Origin: an uncultured Bacilli bacterium
Lineage (GTDB): Bacteria > Bacillota_I > Bacilli_A > RF39 > UBA660
DNA: 6,814 nucleotides
Direction: 5' to 3'
Assembly (NCBI GenBank): GCA_947627965.1
Contig: CANQYA010000053.1
Location: 1 to 6,814 of the forward strand
The notes under the pieces are model-generated. The model made no database searches. It was not told the origin of the DNA and saw only the letters and a program-made list of their open reading frames with translations. Shown here piece after piece: positions 1-6,308 of this stretch (position 1 is the first letter of the stretch; every line of letters starts with the position of its first letter). Position numbers and translations under genes: made by a program.

Positions 1-1760
1 CAAATAATTTTAGTAATCATTTCTCCACCTTTACCAATAACATCTTTAATCTTTTCAGGTTTAATCATAAATGTTAATGTCTTAGGTGCATATTTACTAA
101 CTTCAGGTCTTGGTTCACTAATTTGTTTTTGAATAACATCAAGTACTTCCATACGAGCAACTTTAGCTTGAGCTAAAGCTTCTTTTAATATTTGTTTAGT
201 AATACCTCTTATTTTTATATCCATTTGTAAAGCACAAATACCATTTCTTGTTCCTGCTACTTTAAAGTCCATATCTCCTAAATGGTCTTCCATTCCTTGA
301 ATATCGGTTAATATTGTATAGTCATCTCCATCAGTAATAAGTCCCATAGCTATTCCTGCTACTGGTGCTTTAATAGGAACACCTGCAGCCATTAATGACA
401 TACACCCAGCACAAATACTAGCTTGACTTGAAGAACCATTACTCTCTAATATTTCAGATACAACACGAATAGTATAAGGGAATTCTTCTTCACTAGGTAT
501 TACTTGTAATAATGCTTTTTCTCCTAAAGCTCCATGACCAATTTCACGTCTACCTGGCGAACCATATTTCCCTGTTTCTCCTACTGAAAAAGCAGGGAAA
601 TTGTAATGTAGCATAAATCTTTTTTCGTCTTCTAGTGATAATCCGTCTAATATTTGATGTTCTCCTAAAGCTCCAAGAGTAGTAATAGATAAGCTTTGGG
701 TTTCTCCTCTTGTAAATAAAGCTGAACCATGAGTTCTAGGTAAAATATCAATAGCTGTTGATAAAGGACGTATTTCCGTCATACTTCTTCCATCAGCTCT
801 TATTTTTTCTTTAACGACAATTTTTCTAAATATTTCATACTCTAATTCTTCTAATACTAATTTTACTTTAGTTAATAAAGTAGATAATTCGTCTTCTTTT
901 AAATCTTGATTTTCTTGTTCGTACTTATTAACAACATCTTCTTTAATTTTATCGATAGCGTCATATTTCTCAAGTTTATCTTTAATACGTAAAGCTTTAT
1001 CCAAACTATCGCGACAAAGATTAGAAATTTCTTCTTTTAATTCGCTAGTTATTTCTAATTTTTCGTATTCCATTTTTTCTACGCCAATTTCGGCAATGAT
1101 TTTTTCTTCAAAGGCAATTAACTCTTTAATAGCTTCATGACCGAACATTAAAGCTTCCAACATATCTTCTTCACTTACTTGTTTAGCACTAGACTCAACC
1201 ATATTAATTGCTTCTTTAGTACCAGCTACAGTTAAATCAATATCTGACATTTCTAATTGTTCTACCGTTGGATTAATAACAAATTCACCATTAATACGTC
1301 CTACTTTTACTCCTGCAATTGGTCCATCAAAAGGAATTTTACTTATACAAGTAGCAATACTTGAACCAAGTAAAGCTGTTATTTCAGGGGAATTATCTTG
1401 TTCTACTGATAAAACAGTATTAACTATTTGTACTTCATTTCTAAATCCTTCTGGAAATAAAGGACGCATTGGTCTATCGATCATTCTAGCAGCTAAAGTT
1501 GCATTTTCTGTTGGACGACCTTCTCTTTTTATAAATCCCCCTGGTATCTTTCCTACTGAATATAATTTTTCTTGATAAAGTACCATTAATGGAAAGAAAT
1601 CAGATAATATATTCGCATTTTTACTGACAACGGCAGTCGAAAGAATAACGGTATCACCATATCTAACCAAAACAGCACCATCAGCTTGTTTAGCTAATTC
1701 GCCATGTTCAACTACTATTTTTCTTCCTCTAAAGTCTAATTCAAATACTTTTTTTTCCAT
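1..1760 (-). CDS. pnp: Polyribonucleotide nucleotidyltransferase (PNPase), 3' end outside window
   Basis: PNPase is a trimeric cytoplasmic 3'-5' exoribonuclease that degrades RNA phosphorolytically to nucleoside diphosphates. About 586 residues are visible, of roughly 700 usual for the family, and the frame is open to the window edge. The N-terminus ([15 protein letters not shown]) starts the first RNase PH domain, with [12 protein letters not shown] and [13 protein letters not shown] helical linker follows at about residues 210-300. The second, catalytic RNase PH domain carries [40 protein letters not shown] and the acidic [14 protein letters not shown] segment that holds the metal-binding aspartates. 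The visible part ends in a KH domain with the GKGG loop (about 20-40); the rest of KH and the S1 domain are beyond the edge. The ATG at 1758-1760 is the only in-frame start near the AAGGAG site. It lies downstream of rpsO with the rpsO terminator in between, so read-through transcription is likely. Identity is certain. Confidence 0.98.
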   Translation of the reverse strand, partial: MEKKVFELDFRGRKIVVEHGELAKQADGAVLVRYGDTVILSTAVVSKNANILSDFFPLMVLYQEKLYSVGKIPGGFIKREGRPTENATLAARMIDRPMRPLFPEGFRNEVQIVNTVLSVEQDNSPEITALLGSSIATCISKIPFDGPIAGVKVGRINGEFVINPTVEQLEMSDIDLTVAGTKEAINMVESSAKQVSEEDMLEALMFGHEAIKELIAFEEKIIAEIGVEKMEYEKLEITSELKEEISNLCRDSLDKALRIKDKLEKYDAIDKIKEDVVNKYEQENQDLKEDELSTLLTKVKLVLEELEYEIFRKIVVKEKIRADGRSMTEIRPLSTAIDILPRTHGSALFTRGETQSLSITTLGALGEHQILDGLSLEDEKRFMLHYNFPAFSVGETGKYGSPGRREIGHGALGEKALLQVIPSEEEFPYTIRVVSEILESNGSSSQASICAGCMSLMAAGVPIKAPVAGIAMGLITDGDDYTILTDIQGMEDHLGDMDFKVAGTRNGICALQMDIKIRGITKQILKEALAQAKVARMEVLDVIQKQISEPRPEVSKYAPKTLTFMIKPEKIKDVIGKGGEMITKII

Positions 1761-1779
1761 TATTATATTACATCTCCTT
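1761..1779 (-). promoter_or_regulatory. pnp ribosome binding site with long spacing and an AUGUAA start-stop
   Basis: AAGGAG at 1774-1779 is the only Shine-Dalgarno match upstream of pnp and sits 13 nt from the ATG, longer than the 5-9 nt usual elsewhere in this window. Directly after it reads ATGTAA (ATG at 1771-1773, TAA at 1768-1770), a start codon followed at once by a stop in another frame. Its ATG abuts the Shine-Dalgarno, so efficient initiation there is doubtful. The TATAAT string at 1762-1767 is part of this spacer and would place a transcription start inside the gene, so I do not call it a promoter. Confidence 0.65.
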
Positions 1780-1790
1780 ACTAATCTTTT

Positions 1791-1820
1791 CCAAAAATAA
1801 AGACACTAAAAACAGTGTCT
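1791..1820 (-). terminator. Intrinsic terminator / attenuator between rpsO and pnp
   Basis: On the minus strand a perfect 7-bp stem AGACACT / AGTGTCT (1814-1820 and 1801-1807) closes a 6-nt loop GTTTTT and is followed by TTATTTTT (1793-1800). It begins 5 nt after the rpsO stop codon. The stem is short and only moderately GC-rich, so partial read-through into pnp is plausible; in E. coli a terminator also sits between rpsO and pnp. The plus-strand side is T-rich too, but no plus-strand gene needs it. Confidence 0.8.
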
Positions 1821-1825
1821 ACTTT

Positions 1826-2095
1826 TTATTTTCTTAATCCTAATTTTTTAATTATATCACGATATCCATTAATATCGTTTTTAGCTAAATAACTAAGCAA
1901 ACTTCTTCTCTGACCAACTTTCTTTAAAAGTCCACGTCTTGAATGGTAATCGTGTTTATGTACTTTTAAGTGTTCAGTTAAAGCATTAATTTCTTCTGTA
2001 AGAATAGCTATTTGAATTTCAGTTGATCCAGTATCTTTTTCATTCTTAGCAAAATTCTTAATTATAGTTGCCTTTTGTTCTTTTGTTAAAGCCAT
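1826..2095 (-). CDS. rpsO: 30S ribosomal protein S15
   Basis: S15 is a primary 16S rRNA-binding protein that organises the central domain of the small subunit. The 89-aa product matches the usual length of about 89. It shows the conserved [10 protein letters not shown] segment (about residues 22-31), the rRNA-contacting [19 protein letters not shown] block (about 46-64) and the basic C-terminus [10 protein letters not shown] chose the ATG at 2093-2095 because it gives the canonical MALTKEQK start and has AAGGAGG 8 nt upstream. The frame stays open to an ATG at 2155, but those 20 extra residues ([10 protein letters not shown]...) fall in the leader, are absent from S15 proteins and lack a well-placed ribosome binding site. 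It has its own promoter and a structured leader, and pnp follows. S15 represses its own mRNA in several bacteria, which fits the leader described separately. Confidence 0.98.
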   Translation of the reverse strand: MALTKEQKATIIKNFAKNEKDTGSTEIQIAILTEEINALTEHLKVHKHDYHSRRGLLKKVGQRRSLLSYLAKNDINGYRDIIKKLGLRK

Positions 2096-2173
2096 TATTA
2101 TATCCTCCTTTAATAATTTATCCACTTTAACCAAGTAACGGTCGGAAGACTCCATTACCTAGAAAAAGCAAGT
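2096..2173 (-). promoter_or_regulatory. rpsO 5' leader with hairpin and possible pseudoknot over the Shine-Dalgarno
   Basis: From the predicted transcription start near 2173 the leader is about 78 nt. CTAGGTAA (2155-2162) can pair with TTACTTGG (2131-2138) in an 8-bp stem with two G-U pairs. Its 16-nt loop contains UCUUCC (2144-2149), which can pair over 6 bp, one of them G-U, with GGAGGA of the ribosome binding site (2103-2108). That would give a pseudoknot hiding the site. A smaller GGA/TCC hairpin in the same loop competes with it. S15 autoregulation through unrelated leader folds is established in E. coli, Thermus and Geobacillus; its use here is inferred from pairing done by eye. Confidence 0.5.
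2104..2110 (-). promoter_or_regulatory. rpsO Shine-Dalgarno site that decides the start
   Basis: AAGGAGG lies 8 nt upstream of the ATG at 2093-2095 and fixes the 89-aa form of S15. The GGAGGA at 2103-2108 is complementary to UCUUCC in the leader hairpin loop (2144-2149), so it may be masked by a leader fold. Confidence 0.9.
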
Positions 2174-2179
2174 ACTAAT

Positions 2180-2208
2180 AATATACTCTATTTTTTTAAA
2201 TTAATCAA
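2180..2208 (-). promoter_or_regulatory. Predicted housekeeping promoter of rpsO-pnp
   Basis: TTGATT (2203-2208) and TATATT (2180-2185) are separated by exactly 17 nt, close to the vegetative sigma consensus, with an A-rich spacer. Transcription would begin near 2173, downstream of the stop codon of the preceding gene, making rpsO-pnp independently expressed. I see no terminator between the preceding gene and this promoter, so read-through from the upstream operon may add to it. Confidence 0.75.
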
Positions 2209-2216
2209 TACTTTTT

Positions 2217-2507
2217 TTAAATCATTTCGTCAAACATAGTTGCATCGTATGCTAAAGACGCTATTACGCTTTCTTTTTCATATTTAGAAAACAATTCAGC
2301 AACTCTTTTAGCTGGTAAGAAGAATATATCCATTCTTTCTAATAAAAGTCTAGGAATATCTTTTATTCCATATTCTTTTAAATAAGTTATAACTTCTAAA
2401 ACATTATCTTTATTAAAAAGAAATAAATCAATATCACTATCGTCATATTTATCAACTATAGCTTTTATTTCTTCTTCGGTAAACCCATTATCTTTTAAAA
2501 ATTCCAT
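2217..2507 (-). CDS. Uncharacterised 96-aa helical-repeat protein
   Basis: I do not recognise this protein. It is 96 aa, acidic and predicted all-helical, with no signal peptide or membrane segment, so cytoplasmic. Residues 1-19 (MEFLKDNGFTEEEIKAIVD) and about 35-76 (NVLEVITYLKEYGIKDIPRLLLERMDIFF...RVAELFSKYE) have a helix-turn-helix spacing with LK..G and P.LLL signposts that recalls mTERF-type helical repeats. This is a pattern resemblance, not a family assignment. The same GxTEEEIKxIV motif occurs near the C-terminus of the preceding 671-aa protein. The ATG at 2505-2507 is chosen because GGAGGT lies 4 nt upstream. The frame is open 27 codons further upstream, but that part overlaps the preceding gene and looks random. 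The gene overlaps that gene by 20 nt and is probably translationally coupled to it. Confidence 0.85.
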   Translation of the reverse strand: MEFLKDNGFTEEEIKAIVDKYDDSDIDLFLFNKDNVLEVITYLKEYGIKDIPRLLLERMDIFFLPAKRVAELFSKYEKESVIASLAYDATMFDEMI

Positions 2508-4503
2508 CGTTACCTCCAACTTTAATTTTCTCTGTAACAGCATCGTTAACTTTTCTAATCTCTTCCATGTTAAGGAATGATTTATCAATAGCTGAAACTA
2601 ATAATATTTGGCTAGGATCTTTTTCATCATTTGATAATAAATCAGTATTTTTAAAGAATTCATAGTTACGCAATAATTTCTTTCTTGATATTACTACCCC
2701 ATTAAATTTATATTGCCATTTACTAACCATATATGTTTCGTCAATTCTTTTTATAATTGGATCTTCTAGTGTTTCCTCATGTATTGAACATGGTAAATAT
2801 TTATCTAACAAAGCACTATATTTATTACCTCTTAAAAGGGCTTCACTGTCTCTAGGAACAATTTTTTTAATTTCTTCTTCAGTAAGACCACATGGTAATT
2901 TTAAATTAGTAACATATGATAATAATTTTTCGTCATTACCATATCTAGTACGATAAGGTAATTCTCTCTTTTTTAAAGCATATATTCTTTCTACTTCACC
3001 ATCGACATAAGCTGTTAAGCGTGATGCATATCTTAAAATGTATTGTTCTTCCCCTAATTCAATAAATTTATCAGTTAATTCCATAATACGTGCAGAAGAT
3101 AGTGCTGATAAAGGGAAAGTATCGCTACCGATAGGATATTCGTATAATTGAAGAGCTTTAATATTACGTAATAATTTTTTATGTTCGGTCGTCAAAACTT
3201 TAATATTATTTTTTATTAACTCGTCGTCATCTTCATAACCTAACGTTTTTAAAATATCAATATTTTCGAAGAAATCTTTACCTCTACCGACCACTTTTTC
3301 ACTTTTAGTGTCATTACTAGAAGAAGATATTTTATTATTATTCTTTCTATTTACTTCTTTTTCGCTATCATCATCTTTCTCATAAGAAGGTTCAAAGAAT
3401 AAAGATTTATAAGATTTTATATATTCTTCATTACATATACCATGTTTTTTAAAATACTCACAAGTACGATCTATCAATTCGGGATTAGCTCGTAAAAGGC
3501 ATAAAGTTAAAAAGCTACTATTTTCTTTTTTTTCTATTAAAAAGTTTAAATCATTTTTAGTAATAGCTTTAAAAACTTCTTCTATTTTGGCGATATCGCC
3601 ATTTAATAATTTTTCTAAAGATGCACTACTCAAGTTAGCTATATCATAATGATATTTATTTAATATTTCTTTTAATTTTTCTTCATTTATTTTGTTGGCA
3701 TTTTCTTGTTCTTGTTCTTCTTCTTCTTTTGGTTCTTCTATTTGATTAGTATCGTTATTAGTAGTTTCTATTTTATCAACTGTTAAAGGAATAAAAATAG
3801 GTTCTTCCTCTTTTGGAGCTTCTTTTATTTCTTCTTTTGGTGCTTCCTTTTCTTCCTCTATTTTATTGTTAATTTCTTCTTGAGGCGTTTCTTCTTTATT
3901 TTCATCAGTAGAATTTTCTATAGTTTTATCGCTAGTTTTACTTAATTCGATAAACCTTTCATTATTGAAATTTAAAACTTGTGTATAATAGCTATCACGG
4001 TCTTCTAAACTAGCATTGACAAATTTAAAAACTCGCTCTAAAAGTTCATTATCGACAAAACCTTCCGTTTTAAGTTTCTCTAATTCACCCATTAATTCTT
4101 GGCAACCATTTAATGATTCAACATCTTTTTCTCTCGTTTGTATCATTCTAAGTAATCTATTTCTTTTAGTCTCAATTCTATCGATTAATTCCTTTAAAGC
4201 TTCTTGCTGATTAGGTGCTAAATCAACTCCTAATTGTGATAAATCACGAGAAGCATTAAGAATTTTAATCATATCTACTTCATTTTCAGGAACAAGTAAA
4301 TTAATTATGGCTTGATATTTATCAGTAGATAAATCCATTATCGTTTTTATTTTTTCTTGTTCGTCAATATCTTTTGGTACATCTTTGATAATATCTAAAT
4401 CTTCAATAAAATGACTAACTTCTTCAAATTTTCTTTCTATAACATTATAGCGAGTATTTACCAAAGATAGTAACTTTTGAACTACATTATATTTCTTTCT
4501 CAT
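2488..4503 (-). CDS. Uncharacterised 671-aa helical protein with acidic linker
   Basis: No family is recognised with confidence. From the ATG at 4501-4503 the protein has 671 aa, no signal peptide and no membrane segment. Residues about 1-190 form a helical, coiled-coil-like N-terminal domain. About 194-274 is a Glu/Lys/Pro-rich linker containing KEAPKEE twice in tandem. About 275-365 is a helical module (LKEILNKYHYDIANL...). About 375-410 is a second charged, Ser/Asn-rich linker. About 410-660 is a C-terminal helical region with two similar signposts, TEHKKLLRNIKAL (about 439-451) and ISRKKLLRNYEFF (about 605-617), and GLTEEEIKKIV (about 539-549) shared with the next gene. A start at 4536 (11 residues longer) is possible, but has no ribosome binding site; the site at 4503 has a weak GTGAT-type match at good distance. 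It is the third gene of the operon and overlaps the next gene by 20 nt. A structural or scaffolding role is a guess. Confidence 0.9.
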   Translation of the reverse strand: MRKKYNVVQKLLSLVNTRYNVIERKFEEVSHFIEDLDIIKDVPKDIDEQEKIKTIMDLSTDKYQAIINLLVPENEVDMIKILNASRDLSQLGVDLAPNQQEALKELIDRIETKRNRLLRMIQTREKDVESLNGCQELMGELEKLKTEGFVDNELLERVFKFVNASLEDRDSYYTQVLNFNNERFIELSKTSDKTIENSTDENKEETPQEEINNKIEEEKEAPKEEIKEAPKEEEPIFIPLTVDKIETTNNDTNQIEEPKEEEEQEQENANKINEEKLKEILNKYHYDIANLSSASLEKLLNGDIAKIEEVFKAITKNDLNFLIEKKENSSFLTLCLLRANPELIDRTCEYFKKHGICNEEYIKSYKSLFFEPSYEKDDDSEKEVNRKNNNKISSSSNDTKSEKVVGRGKDFFENIDILKTLGYEDDDELIKNNIKVLTTEHKKLLRNIKALQLYEYPIGSDTFPLSALSSARIMELTDKFIELGEEQYILRYASRLTAYVDGEVERIYALKKRELPYRTRYGNDEKLLSYVTNLKLPCGLTEEEIKKIVPRDSEALLRGNKYSALLDKYLPCSIHEETLEDPIIKRIDETYMVSKWQYKFNGVVISRKKLLRNYEFFKNTDLLSNDEKDPSQILLVSAIDKSFLNMEEIRKVNDAVTEKIKVGGNDGIFKR
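2512..2517 (-). promoter_or_regulatory. Ribosome binding site inside the upstream gene
   Basis: GGAGGT lies 4 nt before the ATG at 2505-2507. It is itself part of codons of the preceding gene (the KVGGN stretch near its C-terminus), which explains the gene overlap and decides the start of the 96-aa protein. Confidence 0.85.
3802..3849 (-). repeat. Tandem KEAPKEE coding repeat in acidic linker
   Basis: Two adjacent 24-bp units encode KEAPKEEI and KEAPKEEE. They lie within a longer Glu-rich, disordered-looking stretch of the 671-aa protein that probably acts as a flexible spacer between its helical domains. Confidence 0.7.
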
Positions 4504-4507
4504 AAAA

Positions 4508-4579
4508 TCACTCGCTTTCTTTTGTTTGATAATCATTATCTAATAGTTGTTCTTTACTTTCTAAATAATCTAAAATCAT
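4508..4579 (-). CDS. Possible hidden 23-aa ORF, or the displaced 3' end of the upstream small gene
   Basis: In the frame offset by one base from the 67-aa gene, an ATG at 4577-4579 opens a 23-codon frame (MILDYLESKEQLLDNDYQTK then ESE) ending in TGA at 4508-4510, only 4 nt before the ATG of the 671-aa gene. The codons and acidic/helical composition look like the real genes here, and an AGGA sits a few bases before the ATG. The frame is open upstream to a TAA at 4605-4607. It could be a separate tiny gene, or the true C-terminus of the 67-aa gene if one base is extra in the A run at 4597-4601 or nearby. I favour the second reading but cannot decide from the sequence. Confidence 0.4.
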   Translation of the reverse strand: MILDYLESKEQLLDNDYQTKESE

Positions 4580-4757
4580 TATTCCTAGATAAATTATTTT
4601 TAGTTAATCCTGAAAAATAATCTCTTACTTCTTGTTTATCTAAATCTAAATCTTTAGCTATTTTTTTGGTATCAATATCGACATTATGCTTTTTCTCAAT
4701 TACTTCGTTAAATATTTGCTCTCCTGCTTTTTTTTGTTCTTCTTGTAAATTACCCAT
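4554..4757 (-). CDS. Small uncharacterised protein with HTH-like segment, 3' end possibly frameshifted
   Basis: As written the gene encodes 67 aa. Residues about 5-25 form a charged helix. Residues about 29-51 (DTKKIAKDLDLDKQEVRDYF then SGL) have the spacing and residue pattern of a helix-turn-helix, of the kind seen in DNA-binding regulators and in HigA-like antitoxins; this is a resemblance only. The last 14 or so residues (NNLSRNNDFRLFRK) look less natural, whereas the neighbouring frame continues with coding-like sequence to 4508. Removing one A from the run at 4597-4601 would give an 82-aa protein ending 4 nt before the next gene. The ATG at 4755-4757 overlaps the stop of the 493-aa gene by one base (TAATG) and has GGAGGTG 8 nt upstream (4766-4772), so the start is secure and translational coupling is expected. 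Confidence 0.8.
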   Translation of the reverse strand: MGNLQEEQKKAGEQIFNEVIEKKHNVDIDTKKIAKDLDLDKQEVRDYFSGLTKNNLSRNNDFRLFRK

Positions 4758-6238
4758 TAATTACGCACCTCCATTATCTTAGAAGTTTCTTTTTCACCCG
4801 TAACAAGTTTTCTTAAAGTCTCAGAAACGGTCTTACTTCGTTCAAGATAACGATCTAAAACTTCAGGTTCTTTTATTGATGTTCTTATTTTTTCAATATT
4901 GATTTGTTTTCTACGGTTCTCAACCATTTCTCTTATTCTTCGAGGATTGTTAGCTTTTTTACCAAAGATGCACAAAATACCATAAATGTTATCGGTAATA
5001 TTAGCATAAATTACTCTTGCTTGACGTCCTAAAGATCTAGGTTTTATCTCACGTAAATCTACAAGTTTGTTATTTCCTGATAAGTTTACTGTTGTATTTA
5101 AGTCGTCATTTTTTAACTGTTCAATTAAGATGAAAGCATCTTCTAAAGTTTCCCTATCGTCAATAGCTTTGATATCTCTATCGATAGCGTCAGAAATAAA
5201 TAATACGCAGTTAGGTGTTAATTGTGAATCTGACTCAAAATTACCTAAATATTGTTGTAATTTTATATTTTTATTATCGCTTTCGTCCAACAACTCAACT
5301 ACTAATGCTTCATTTTCTAATTCGTCATTTACTTTTAAAGTTTCTAAATAATCACGTAAGAAACTAACTTGCATTTGAACTTTATCAATATCTTCTTTAT
5401 ATTCTTTATCGTCACTAGAACTAACACTCTTAATAACTAATTTTTCAATGTTTTTTAAATCGATTAAACCATTTATTAATTTACTTTGATGTTCTAAATC
5501 AAAACATACCCACCAATCATTTATCAATGACGCTAACTCTTCACTAGTACTACATTTTGATAAAAGTTCAGCTACACTTTTAAGCATATTTAAAGTTGTT
5601 GGTGGAAATTGTTGTGATAATTTTTCTTCTATTTCGTTAATTTCTTCTTCATATTTTAAAGAGTTCATAACAGCCTTATTTTGAACTGTTTTATTATATA
5701 TTTCATTATTTTTAGTATTTATTTCTCCTTTTAAAGCAACTTTATCTTTTAAGGATATTTCTTTTTCAGCAAGATAGTCGAATAATAAAGGTAAATTTGA
5801 TAAAAACTTGTCTTCGCTAGTTAATTCTTCTTTTAATAATAACAAGTTTTTATATCTTGCAACTTGATACTGACATTCGCATAATTCGTCCGTTAAAGTA
5901 TCTTTTTTATCTTCTAAGCCTTCCTTTATCTTCAAAATAAATGCATTTACATCAGCAATCTGTGGTACATTTTCATAACCGTATTGTAAACCTATTTCAT
6001 AAATTCTATGGCATTGCTCAAGTTTTGCTAATTGTTCCTTACTTAATCCAATAGCTTTTATTACATAATTAATACTATCCTTATTTAAGTCGTATAAGTT
6101 ATAAGGATTATTTTGGATTATGGTAATTATTTCTTCAATCTTTTTTATTTCGTCAATTCTTTTACTTTCATTATTGGCATCTTGTTCTAATTGTTTTATA
6201 TCTTTTTCGATTAAACTTAATAAATTACTAATATTCAT
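4757..6238 (-). CDS. Uncharacterised 493-aa coiled-coil protein with RelE/HigB-like C-terminal domain
   Basis: The first gene of the operon encodes 493 aa without signal peptide or membrane segment. Residues about 1-40, 100-140 and 160-210 are heptad-rich, coiled-coil-like helices, and residues about 211-335 are another helical stretch. Residues about 342-447 resemble the RelE/ParE superfamily, especially HigB/Gp49-like toxins: an initial strand and helices (CVLFISDAIDRDIKAIDD, then ETLEDAFILIEQL), then LVDLREIKPRSLGRQARVIY, the strand IYGILCIFGKKANNP and the closing helix RRIREMVENRRK. The 'LRE..R..RV.Y...ILC.FGKK...P' layout with clustered Arg/Lys (R396, R405, R408, K427, K428, R433, R434, R436) is what such ribosome-dependent mRNA endonucleases show. 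This is by eye. Residues 448-493 form a basic tail. The start at 6236-6238 has AGGAGG 6 nt upstream. Whether it is an active toxin, a repurposed RNA-binding fold or neither cannot be told. Confidence 0.93.
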   Translation of the reverse strand: MNISNLLSLIEKDIKQLEQDANNESKRIDEIKKIEEIITIIQNNPYNLYDLNKDSINYVIKAIGLSKEQLAKLEQCHRIYEIGLQYGYENVPQIADVNAFILKIKEGLEDKKDTLTDELCECQYQVARYKNLLLLKEELTSEDKFLSNLPLLFDYLAEKEISLKDKVALKGEINTKNNEIYNKTVQNKAVMNSLKYEEEINEIEEKLSQQFPPTTLNMLKSVAELLSKCSTSEELASLINDWWVCFDLEHQSKLINGLIDLKNIEKLVIKSVSSSDDKEYKEDIDKVQMQVSFLRDYLETLKVNDELENEALVVELLDESDNKNIKLQQYLGNFESDSQLTPNCVLFISDAIDRDIKAIDDRETLEDAFILIEQLKNDDLNTTVNLSGNNKLVDLREIKPRSLGRQARVIYANITDNIYGILCIFGKKANNPRRIREMVENRRKQINIEKIRTSIKEPEVLDRYLERSKTVSETLRKLVTGEKETSKIMEVRN

Positions 6239-6244
6239 GTAAAG

Positions 6245-6288
6245 CCTCCTACTGTATTAAGTATATCATATAAAGAGTTATAATTAAA
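6245..6288 (-). promoter_or_regulatory. Predicted extended -10 promoter and ribosome binding site of the four-gene operon
   Basis: TGATATACT (6260-6268) is an extended -10 element. A weak -35, TTTAAT (6283-6288), lies 17 nt upstream of its TATACT. Transcription would start near 6253, giving a leader of about 15 nt that contains AGGAGG (6245-6250), 6 nt before the ATG at 6236-6238. No other promoter is apparent until the one in front of rpsO, so the four genes are probably one transcript. Confidence 0.65.
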
Positions 6289-6308
6289 GTAATTTTAAAA
6301 ATTTTATA

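Noticed and set aside
1762..1793. TTGGAA...TATAAT as a pnp promoter
   Set aside because: The spacing is about 20 nt and the transcription start would fall inside the pnp coding region after its ATG.
2096..2155. N-terminal extension of S15 from an ATG at 2155
   Set aside because: The 20 extra residues lie in the structured leader, lack a properly spaced ribosome binding site and are absent from S15 proteins, while the start at 2095 has an ideal one.
2508..2588. Frame of the 96-aa protein open a further 27 codons upstream, suggesting fusion to the 671-aa gene by frameshift
   Set aside because: GGAGGT with correct spacing marks the ATG at 2507, and the upstream codons overlap coding sequence that is sensible in the other frame.
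4016..4210. Open frame of 64 codons on the plus strand
   Set aside because: It lies antisense inside the 671-aa gene, has no ribosome binding site worth the name and a Ser/Phe/Leu composition typical of the complement of acidic coding sequence.
5067..5351. Open frame of 94 codons on the plus strand
   Set aside because: It is antisense to the 493-aa gene; its Ser/Phe/Leu-rich product is the expected shadow of Glu/Asp/Lys-rich coding on the other strand.
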